64,000 nucleotides of DNA from Pseudomonadota bacterium (GTDB lineage Bacteria > Pseudomonadota > Alphaproteobacteria > Caulobacterales > Caulobacteraceae): the NCBI GenBank assembly GCA_020161365.1, contig JAIUNU010000002.1, forward strand, positions 1-64,000, written 5' to 3'. Shown here one piece after another: positions 57,555 through 64,000 of this stretch. The position numbers were made by a program, and so were the translations under genes. Within the stretch, counting starts at the first letter, position 1. Every line of letters begins with the position of its first letter. The notes under the pieces were generated by a model. It was not told the DNA's origin, made no database searches, and was given only the letters and a program-made list of their open reading frames with translations.

Positions 57555-58784
57555 ATGGCGATCGAAACCTCGGACGAACGCGCGCTGGCGCGGCGCGCCT
57601 TCCTGCGCGGAGCGGCCTTCCTGGCGACGGCGGCGCCGATCATGACCGAGGCCAGCCTCGCGCACGCGGCCCAGACCGCCGCGCCGCCCTCGGGCATGGC
57701 GCTCCACGGCCAGGGTCCGAACGCTCCGGCGTCCGGCATGGTGCTGATCAACGCCAATGAGAACCCCTTGGGCCCCAGCAAGGCGGCCTGCGACGCGATC
57801 GTCCGCGTCGCGCCGCTGGGCGGGCGCTACGACCTGACCGGCGAGACCGAGCGGCTAACCAAGACCATCGCGGCGCAGAGCGGCCTCAAACCCGAGAGCA
57901 TCGCCATCTATGCCGGTTCGTCCGAACCCCTGCACTATAGCGTCCTGGCGTTCACCTCGCCGGCCAAGAGCTTCGTGACGGCCGACCCGTCCTACGAGGC
58001 GGGCATGTTCGCCGCCCGGACCAGCCAGGCCAAGGTGGTCAAGGTTCCCCTGACCCAGGACTACGCCCACGACGTCAAGGCCATGGTCGCCGCCGACGCC
58101 CAGGCTGGGGTCATTTATATCTGCAACCCGAACAACCCGACCGGCACGGTCACGACCAAGCAGGACATCATCTGGGCGCTGGAGAACAAGCCGGCAGGCT
58201 CGATCCTGCTGGTCGACGAGGCCTATATCCACCTGACCGACGAGCCCGACACCCTGGACCTGGTCGCCCAGGGCAAGGATCTGATCGTGCTGCGGACCTT
58301 CTCCAAGATCTACGGCATGGCCGGTATCCGCTGCGGCTTCGCGGCGGGACGCCCGGACCTGTTGGCCAAGCTCAAGCCGTTTGGCCAGAACGCCATGCCG
58401 ATCACCGGCTCGGCCGCCGCCCGCGCCTCGCTGGAGGACCCGAAGCTGGTGCCCGAGCGCCGCAAGATCATCGGCGATACGCGGCGCGACACGATCGCCT
58501 GGCTGAAGTCCAATGGCTACAAGGTCATCGGCGATCCGCAGACCAACTGCTTCATGATCGACACCGGCCGCAACGGCCGCGCCGTGATGGCGGCGATGAA
58601 GGCCAGGAACGTGATGATCGGCCGCAGCTGGCCGATCTGGCCCAACGCCGTACGCGTCTCGGTCGGCACGCCCGAGGAGATGGCGGCGTTCAAGACAGCC
58701 TTCAAGGCGGTTATGGACATGCCCGCCACCGCCTTCGCCGACCATGTGCAGCTGGCCGAGCTGGATTACCGAAACGTGCTTTAG
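57555..58784 (+). CDS. Tat-exported aminotransferase, HisC-like
   Basis: 409 residues. A twin-arginine signal A-R-R-A-F-L-R-G-A-A-F-L-A-T-A-A precedes a fold-type I PLP domain. N-P-N-N-P-T-G-T near residue 193 and T-F-S-K-I-Y-G-M-A-G-I-R-C-G near 250 (PLP lysine) match histidinol-phosphate aminotransferase-like enzymes. Export of a cofactor-loaded enzyme by Tat is expected, yet exported aminotransferases are rare. Substrate unknown; amino acid scavenging in the periplasm is one idea. ATG at 57555 follows GGGGAGAAGG. Confidence 0.88.
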   Translation: MAIETSDERALARRAFLRGAAFLATAAPIMTEASLAHAAQTAAPPSGMALHGQGPNAPASGMVLINANENPLGPSKAACDAIVRVAPLGGRYDLTGETERLTKTIAAQSGLKPESIAIYAGSSEPLHYSVLAFTSPAKSFVTADPSYEAGMFAARTSQAKVVKVPLTQDYAHDVKAMVAADAQAGVIYICNPNNPTGTVTTKQDIIWALENKPAGSILLVDEAYIHLTDEPDTLDLVAQGKDLIVLRTFSKIYGMAGIRCGFAAGRPDLLAKLKPFGQNAMPITGSAAARASLEDPKLVPERRKIIGDTRRDTIAWLKSNGYKVIGDPQTNCFMIDTGRNGRAVMAAMKARNVMIGRSWPIWPNAVRVSVGTPEEMAAFKTAFKAVMDMPATAFADHVQLAELDYRNVL

Positions 58785-58804
58785 ATGTAAGCCCGAGAAG
58801 CGAC

Positions 58805-58836
58805 CGTCTGCTTGGCATTGCTGGGTCAAGCAGACG
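58805..58836. terminator. Stem-loop after aminotransferase gene
   Basis: CGTCTGCTTG (58805-58814) and CAAGCAGACG (58827-58836), perfect 10-bp stem with a 12-nt loop, 20 nt after the stop. No T run follows, so termination is possible but unproven. Confidence 0.5.
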
Positions 58837-58977
58837 CCTGGGAACGCGACGTCGAGCCGCAAAGGTGCTGAAGGCCATTGAGATAGTTAAAACTACCGTT
58901 ATGCTGCCTACATGGAGGGCTCTTGGGTGTCGCTACATCGACGGCGAGGGCGCCTTGCAACGCAATGGGAGCATCAC

Positions 58978-60288
58978 ATGGCCGGTCAGAACAGAGCCAA
59001 CCGCACTCCCGTCCGCCTGGAGGTTGCGGACCTGCCAACCCTGGCCGACTACGGCTACGAGGGAGGCCGAGTTGCTTTTCGCCAGTTCTGCAATCGGGCC
59101 TTTAAGCCTGGCGCGCCACGGTTTCTGAAGAGCGACACCGGAGCCCTGGCCGTGTTCAGGCACGCCGACTTACGCGCCATGGCCGCTAAGCCCGAGCTGG
59201 CGGCCATGGCCCCTAATCAGCTGTTCCCAGGCTTGCTTACCGCCGAACTCCCAGAGGAGAAGCCCGTGGGCTTCGCCATCGCCAACCTTATCAAGAACCA
59301 GCTTTTCGCCAGCAACGGCGTCTTGAACGCCAATCTCCGTAAGGTGCTTCTCACCCAGATCGGCCCCAAACCGACCGCCGCACGCGCCGAGGCCGCCCGC
59401 GAGACCGCCGTTCATGTCCTGCGTGGCTTGCCCCTGGGCCAGAGCATTGATGCTGTTGAGCGGATCGCCGAACCCCTGATCGGCCTCTTTTGGGGAGCGT
59501 TGATCGGTATGAGCGAGACGGAGGCGCTCGACGCCGCGGTCCAGGCTCGCAAGATGACGCCGATGTTGTTTCTGCAGATGGAGTGGGAAGGTATCCAACA
59601 GGCAGACACCGCAGCGAAGGCGTACCGCGCAGTTGTAGAAGGTGCTGGTCAACGAGCCTTGAAGACCGGAGGTTGTCCATTCGTCTCAAACATGGCCCAA
59701 GATCTCGCCGCCATAGATATGGCCGACGATCTCGACTACGGCGGATACGTCCCCAAGACAGTCGGAGCGTTCCTGGCCGGCAACCTGTTTGACGGCTTCC
59801 ATACTGCGGCTTTGGCCGTCGCCAACACCATCCGCACGTTGCTTGACCATCCCGAGGTGATGACCGAGTTGCACGCGGAGCCAGAGAGGATCTCCGCCGC
59901 CGTCGCGGAATGCCTGCGCCTTGAGGCGCCGGTCATCCACCTCAGCCGCATCGTCAGCGCCGACCTCGAATACGACGACCTCGTTATCCCCGCCGGAACG
60001 AAAGTCCTGATGATGTGGGCGGCCGCCAATCGCGATCCCGAAGCATTTTCAGATCCTGATCGCTTCGACCTGACGCGGCCGCAGCAGGGCGTAACAACAT
60101 TTGGCGGCGGCGCGCATATCTGTCCTGGCCGCTTTGTCGCAAGCCTAGTCGCCAAGAGCTTGGTCGAGGCCCTGGTGGCCGAAAGGGTCCAGATCCGCGC
60201 GGCGGGTGAGATTAACGATTGGATCAGCAATCACGCCATGTGCCAATTGCGACATCTGCCGGTGATCTTGGAAAGAATGGACACCTGA
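58978..60288 (+). CDS. Atypical cytochrome P450
   Basis: 436 residues from the ATG at 58978, preceded by GGGAG at 6 nt. The E-x-x-R motif (A-E-C-L-R-L) and heme loop F-G-G-G-A-H-I-C-P-G are intact. The I-helix lacks the usual A-G-x-D/E-T: it reads L-A-G-N-L-F-D-G-F-H-T, with H before T in place of the acid. This suggests unusual oxygen activation, for example peroxygenase or isomerase-like chemistry. Codons include more T/A-ending choices than neighbours, hinting at transfer. No redox partner gene adjacent. Confidence 0.88.
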   Translation: MAGQNRANRTPVRLEVADLPTLADYGYEGGRVAFRQFCNRAFKPGAPRFLKSDTGALAVFRHADLRAMAAKPELAAMAPNQLFPGLLTAELPEEKPVGFAIANLIKNQLFASNGVLNANLRKVLLTQIGPKPTAARAEAARETAVHVLRGLPLGQSIDAVERIAEPLIGLFWGALIGMSETEALDAAVQARKMTPMLFLQMEWEGIQQADTAAKAYRAVVEGAGQRALKTGGCPFVSNMAQDLAAIDMADDLDYGGYVPKTVGAFLAGNLFDGFHTAALAVANTIRTLLDHPEVMTELHAEPERISAAVAECLRLEAPVIHLSRIVSADLEYDDLVIPAGTKVLMMWAAANRDPEAFSDPDRFDLTRPQQGVTTFGGGAHICPGRFVASLVAKSLVEALVAERVQIRAAGEINDWISNHAMCQLRHLPVILERMDT

Positions 60289-60382
60289 AGGGACGTTCGA
60301 CGCGAGGCCTTCTCGCCGGCCTCATGCATTGAACACGTCTTTTGATAGACCTCAGCCTGATGTCCAGCTTCCGACCTGCGCC

Positions 60383-61987
60383 CTACGCCCGTTCCTTCGT
60401 TCGCTCGAACCGCACCTTCGGATACTTGTCGGCGACGTAGCCGATCTCCCAGGCGCTCTTGCCCAGGAACACCGGCGCCTCGTCGATGTCCTGGCCCATG
60501 GCCGACTTGTGCTTGTCGACGAAGTCCTCGACGGCGGCGCGCTCGCCGACCAGCCAGCGGGCCTCGGCGAACGGGCTGTTCTCGAAGATCACGTCCAGCT
60601 GATATTCGTTGGACAGGCGATCGGCCATGACCTCGAACTGCAGTTGCCCGACGGCGCCGACAATGAAGTCGCTGCCGATCATCGGCCGGAACAGCTGGGT
60701 GACGCCTTCCTCGGCCAGACCTTCCAGCGCCTTCTTCAGGTGCTTGGCCTTCAGCGGATCCTTGACCCGCACGCGGCGCAGGATTTCCGGGGCGAAGTTG
60801 GGCAGGCCGGCGAAGCGCAACGTCCCGCTCTCGGACAGGCTGTCGCCCACCCGCAGCACGCCGTGGTTCGGAATGCCGATCACGTCGCCGGCGAAGGCGT
60901 CCTCGGCCAGTTCGCGGTCAGAGGCGAAGAACATGATCGGCGCATTGACGCTCATCGCCTTGCCGGTGTTCTGGGCCTTCAACTTCATGCCGCGCGTGAA
61001 ACGGCCGCTGGTCAGGCGCAGCATGGCGATGCGGTCGCGGTGGTTGGGGTCCATGTTCGCCTGGACCTTGAACACAAAGCCCGAGACCTCCTTGTCGCCG
61101 GGCTCGACGCTAGTGGCCTCCCCGTTCTTCTCGGCCTTCATGGCCTTGGGCGACGGAGCGTAGGCGCCGATGCCGGCCAGCAGCTCCTTGACGCCGAAGT
61201 GGCGCAGGGCCGAGCCGAAGAACACCGGCGTCATGTGGCCTTCCAGGAACGACTGAACCTCGAACGCCGGATAGCCGCCGCCGACCAGCTCGGCCTGCTC
61301 TTCCAGCTCGGCCTTCTCGGCGTCGTCAAGGAACTGGTTGATCGAATTGCCGTCGAAGGCGACCGGCTCGGGATGGCCCTCGTCGTCGCCCGAACCGCCG
61401 GTCCGCTTGGCGTAGGGGATGAAGACACCTTCGCGCATGTCCAGCATGCCCTTGAAGCGACCGCCCGACCCCGCCGGCCAGTACAGCGGCGCCGGATCCA
61501 GCGCGAGCTTCGAGGCGATCTCGTCCAGCAGCTCGATCGGGTCCTGGGCCTCGCGGTCCATCTTGTTGATGAAGGTGATGATCGGGATGTCGCGCAGGCG
61601 GCAGACCTCGAACAGTTTCAGGGTCTGGGGCTCGATGCCCTTGGCGGCGTCCAGCACCATGATCGCCGCGTCGGCGGCGGTCAGGGTGCGGTAGGTGTCT
61701 TCCGAGAAGTCCTCGTGGCCCGGCGTGTCCAACAGGTTGAACATCTTGCCGTCGTGATCGAACGTCATCACCGAGGCGCTGACCGAGATCCCGCGCTCGC
61801 GCTCGATCTTCATCCAGTCCGACCGGGTGCGACGGTTCTCGCCCCGCGCGCGCACGGCGCCGGCGGCCCGGATCGCCCCGCCGGCCAGCAGGATGTTTTC
61901 CGTCAGGGTCGTCTTGCCGGCGTCGGGGTGGCTGATGATGGCGAAGGTGCGCCGACGGGCGGCTTCAGCGGCGGGGGAAGTGCTCAT
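60383..61987 (-). CDS. prfC: Peptide chain release factor 3
   Basis: 534 residues, translational GTPase that recycles RF1/RF2 after termination. G1 S-H-P-D-A-G-K-T-T-L near 22, switch G-I-S-V-S-A-S-V near 76, G3 D-T-P-G-H-E-D-F-S near 93, G4 N-K-M-D near 145. Ends V-R-F-E-R-T-K-E-R-A. ATG at 61987 is the family start; the frame extends upstream into the next gene and is not coding. Confidence 0.96.
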   Translation of the reverse strand: MSTSPAAEAARRRTFAIISHPDAGKTTLTENILLAGGAIRAAGAVRARGENRRTRSDWMKIERERGISVSASVMTFDHDGKMFNLLDTPGHEDFSEDTYRTLTAADAAIMVLDAAKGIEPQTLKLFEVCRLRDIPIITFINKMDREAQDPIELLDEIASKLALDPAPLYWPAGSGGRFKGMLDMREGVFIPYAKRTGGSGDDEGHPEPVAFDGNSINQFLDDAEKAELEEQAELVGGGYPAFEVQSFLEGHMTPVFFGSALRHFGVKELLAGIGAYAPSPKAMKAEKNGEATSVEPGDKEVSGFVFKVQANMDPNHRDRIAMLRLTSGRFTRGMKLKAQNTGKAMSVNAPIMFFASDRELAEDAFAGDVIGIPNHGVLRVGDSLSESGTLRFAGLPNFAPEILRRVRVKDPLKAKHLKKALEGLAEEGVTQLFRPMIGSDFIVGAVGQLQFEVMADRLSNEYQLDVIFENSPFAEARWLVGERAAVEDFVDKHKSAMGQDIDEAPVFLGKSAWEIGYVADKYPKVRFERTKERA

Positions 61988-61997
61988 GGGCGGGGAC

Positions 61998-63524
61998 CTA
62001 CCCGTCCACGGCGTCCTTGTCACCTCCGCCGGACGTCGCGGCGGGCTTGCGGCGGGCCACGATGTCGTCGAACTGCTTGCGCCAGGCCTTGACCCGCTCG
62101 GGCGGGGCGTGCGGGTCATTGATCAGGGGCTGCAAGAGGACGGCGGCCTCCTCGAACCGGTCGCGACGCACCAGGCCGTCGACCGCGCCCAGCCGGAACG
62201 CGGCGACCTGAGGCGCGATGGCTTGCGCCTTCAGCAGAACATTGAGGATGTTGTCGCTGGGGTAGGACGGCTCGCCGCGCCGAGTCATGGCGTAGTCGTA
62301 CAGCACCAGCGGGTTGTCGGGATCGAGCTTGAAGGCTGCGGCGAGGTGGTCTCGCGCCTCCTCCAGCCAACGCGCCGCCTGGGCTGGCTCGGTGCGGGCC
62401 TGCAGCATGCAAGACCAACCCAGTATCTGCAGCGCCTCCACATCCGTGGGGTCGGCGGCGATGCGCCCACGCAGCAGGCTCTGAGCCTTGGCCCGATCGC
62501 CAAAGTCGTTCTCCGCGCGCGCGAGGGTCAGTTCGGCGAAGCGATCGCCGGGGAAACGCGACGCCCGCTCGCGGATCAGCGCCAGAAGCGCGGGGCGGTC
62601 GGCCGTAGGGACGCCCATCTTCAGCCGCTGGTTTTCCAGGATCAACGCATCCGTCGAGGGCGGCAGGGCCGTGAAGGTCAGGTTCAGCGCCGAGGACGGC
62701 GGCCGGGGCATGCGCTTGCCCGGCAGGGCGACCATGTAGCGCTTGAGGGTCTTCTCCAGGTCGGCGAAGGGGATGCCGCTGGCCTGGGGAAACAAGGCGA
62801 CCGGATCGCCGCCCGCCGCCACGCTTCGCGCATAGGCCGCCAGACGCTTCAGGCGCTCTGGATCGGACATCATGTAGTGGGTCAGGATCCAGGCCTGGGC
62901 GTAGAAGGCCGAGATGTCCGCTCGCTCTCCGGTCAGCGCCCGCCGTCCCAGGATTGTCTCGAACGGCGACCAGATCTGGCCGCGAAGCCAGCCGATACGG
63001 GGATTGGTGACGCCCACCTCGACGACGTCGCCCTTGAACCGGGCCGTCATCATGTATTCGGCGTAGCCCTCGACCAGCCAGGAGGGATAGGCGGCCGGCG
63101 CGTGCTGCATCATGAAGTGGTGGGCGTACTCATGGAACATGACCCTGAGCGCCACGTCGCTGTCATTGCCCGCCGTCAGCACCGCGAAGACTTCGCCCAC
63201 GCCCGCTGAAAAGAACCCGCTGATATTCTGGTCGCCCGGCCGTACGCGCTTAAAGTCCGCGCGGCTCGGCGCCAGATAGATCGGCAAGCGCCGCGCCGGC
63301 GGGGCGTCGCCCATGCCGTGCAGCGTGCGAAGAAGTCCGTCGAAGTCCTCAAGATCCCGCGCCATCTCGCGCAGGGTCTTCTCCCCCTCGTTGCCGAAGA
63401 GCGCGAAGGAGCGGCTCTCGGCCTTGAGCCAGGGGCTCGCCGCCAGCGCCGTCGAAGGCAGGCCCAGCGCAACGGGGGCGGAGACGGTCGCCAGCAATGC
63501 GCGACGCGAGATCAATCGGGACAT
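61998..63524 (-). CDS. Exported putative metallopeptidase with TPR C-terminus
   Basis: 508 residues from the ATG at 63524, preceded by AGGAGAAG. Signal S-R-R-A-L-L-A-T-V-S-A-P-V with twin arginines. The zinc motif H-E-Y-A-H-H-F near residue 140 with Y-A-E-Y following (W-L-V-E-G-Y-A-E) fits a gluzincin. The C-terminal half has TPR-like units, including A-A-A-F-K-L-D-P-D-N-P-L-V-L. Related to the truncated gene at 63610. Role unknown. Confidence 0.82.
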   Translation of the reverse strand: MSRLISRRALLATVSAPVALGLPSTALAASPWLKAESRSFALFGNEGEKTLREMARDLEDFDGLLRTLHGMGDAPPARRLPIYLAPSRADFKRVRPGDQNISGFFSAGVGEVFAVLTAGNDSDVALRVMFHEYAHHFMMQHAPAAYPSWLVEGYAEYMMTARFKGDVVEVGVTNPRIGWLRGQIWSPFETILGRRALTGERADISAFYAQAWILTHYMMSDPERLKRLAAYARSVAAGGDPVALFPQASGIPFADLEKTLKRYMVALPGKRMPRPPSSALNLTFTALPPSTDALILENQRLKMGVPTADRPALLALIRERASRFPGDRFAELTLARAENDFGDRAKAQSLLRGRIAADPTDVEALQILGWSCMLQARTEPAQAARWLEEARDHLAAAFKLDPDNPLVLYDYAMTRRGEPSYPSDNILNVLLKAQAIAPQVAAFRLGAVDGLVRRDRFEEAAVLLQPLINDPHAPPERVKAWRKQFDDIVARRKPAATSGGGDKDAVDG

Positions 63525-63609
63525 CACTTCTCCTGGGTCCACAACGCCGAAACCGCCGGAGTCGGTCCGTGGGCTTCACCGCGCCACCCAGTCAACGGGC
63601 AGTGAACGC

Positions 63610-64000
63610 TCATGAGCTCGGGCCGGCCGTCTCGGGCGCTGCGCCCTGACTGCTCCCGACGGACGCGCCGGCTGCCGCCTCATCGATCGCCTTGACCATC
63701 GCCTGCGCGGCATCGACCGCTTCTCCCCCGTGAGGGCTGCGGGCCAGAGGCATCAGCACAGCCTTGGCGATGACCGGCTCGTTGGTCGCGATCAGCGCCC
63801 GCGCCGCCTCCAGCCGATAGAGTCCCACCTCGGGCCCCATCTCCACGGCCTTGAGGCGGATGTCCACGAGGCGGGACGTCAGGGGTTCGAGCGCCTTGCT
63901 GTTGGCGTAACCGCGCAAGACCACCGGATTGTCCGGATCGAGCTTGAAGGCGCGGGCGAACAACTTCGCCGCCTCGGCGAAGGCGGTGGGGCGGACCGCC
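63610..64000 (-). CDS. Partial TPR-type protein, tandem paralogue
   Basis: The C-terminal 130 residues are visible; the gene enters from beyond the window end. The start A-V-R-P-T-A-F-A-E-A-A-K-L-F-A-R-A-F-K-L-D-P-D-N-P-V-V-L aligns with the TPR block of the neighbouring protein at 61998, and the later A-V-E-M-G-P-E-V-G-L-Y-R-L aligns with A-Q-A-I-A-P-Q-V-A-A-F-R-L. A tail rich in A, S and G follows. If the N-terminal part has the same HExxH domain, the two are a tandem duplication. Confidence 0.75.
   Translation of the reverse strand, partial: AVRPTAFAEAAKLFARAFKLDPDNPVVLRGYANSKALEPLTSRLVDIRLKAVEMGPEVGLYRLEAARALIATNEPVIAKAVLMPLARSPHGGEAVDAAQAMVKAIDEAAAGASVGSSQGAAPETAGPSS

Overview
The window is a high-GC alphaproteobacterial chromosome segment, almost certainly from a Caulobacter (C. 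vibrioides/C. segnis type). The strongest evidence is the hybrid kinase at 50314-52389. From its internal ATG it is 691 residues, with the phospho-histidine at 322 and the receiver aspartate at 623, the numbering known for CckA. It lies next to fliQ-fliR-flhB and a fliQ promoter with a CtrA box. recA, alaS and icd nearby, a GTTC-N7-GTTC SOS box at recA and a GGAAC-N16-CGTT (SigT/EcfG type) promoter fit the same group. I found no rRNA, tRNA, CRISPR array, complete insertion sequence or prophage.

Layout. 0-4.2 kb: a GST-like gene and two paralogous MFS transporters with matching upstream dyads. 4.2-22.8 kb: the alphaproteobacterial purine cluster (purB, purC, purS, purQ, purL, with the DUF1476 gene beside purC and bolA/monothiol glutaredoxin beyond purL). 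It is interrupted by accessory genes: a TetR/P450/rubredoxin/DUF3291 module between purS and purQ, and a CocE-type hydrolase, a hybrid kinase and an M28 peptidase around purL. 22.8-26.8 kb: small zinc-ribbon proteins, HtpX, rpsD, two paralogous small lipoproteins and a toxin-antitoxin module whose toxin is frameshifted. 26.8-29.9 kb: glutathione-dependent formaldehyde detoxification (adhC, fghA) with a divergent LysR regulator. 29.9-42.3 kb: DUF1254 protein, host-attachment-family protein, SPOUT RNA methyltransferase, a Cache-type hybrid kinase, icd, an AEC transporter, a glyoxalase-fold protein, an AraC/GyrI regulator and alaS. 42.9-50.3 kb: recA, an EAL protein, a DUF885 peptidase and small enzymes, plus a membrane LuxR/DUF4199 pair. 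50.3-57.4 kb: cckA, flhB, fliR, fliQ, a TonB-C-like secreted protein, a repeat-rich helical protein and an RNase H-fold protein reached from a region with CtrA, sigma-54 and palindromic sites. 57.5-64 kb: a Tat-exported aminotransferase, an atypical P450, prfC and two tandem paralogues of a putative exported metallopeptidase/TPR protein, the second cut by the window end.

The genome carries dispersed GC-rich palindromic repeats in intergenic spaces (at least six here), which often mark joints between conserved blocks and accessory genes. Many exported proteins have twin-arginine signals. The points most worth following are the CtrA/sigma-54 controlled degenerate RNase H protein, the BolA / degenerate aldo-keto reductase / glutaredoxin trio, the SigT-promoted Gln/Asn-rich 54-residue protein, the shared dyads before the two MFS genes, and the P450-rubredoxin module.
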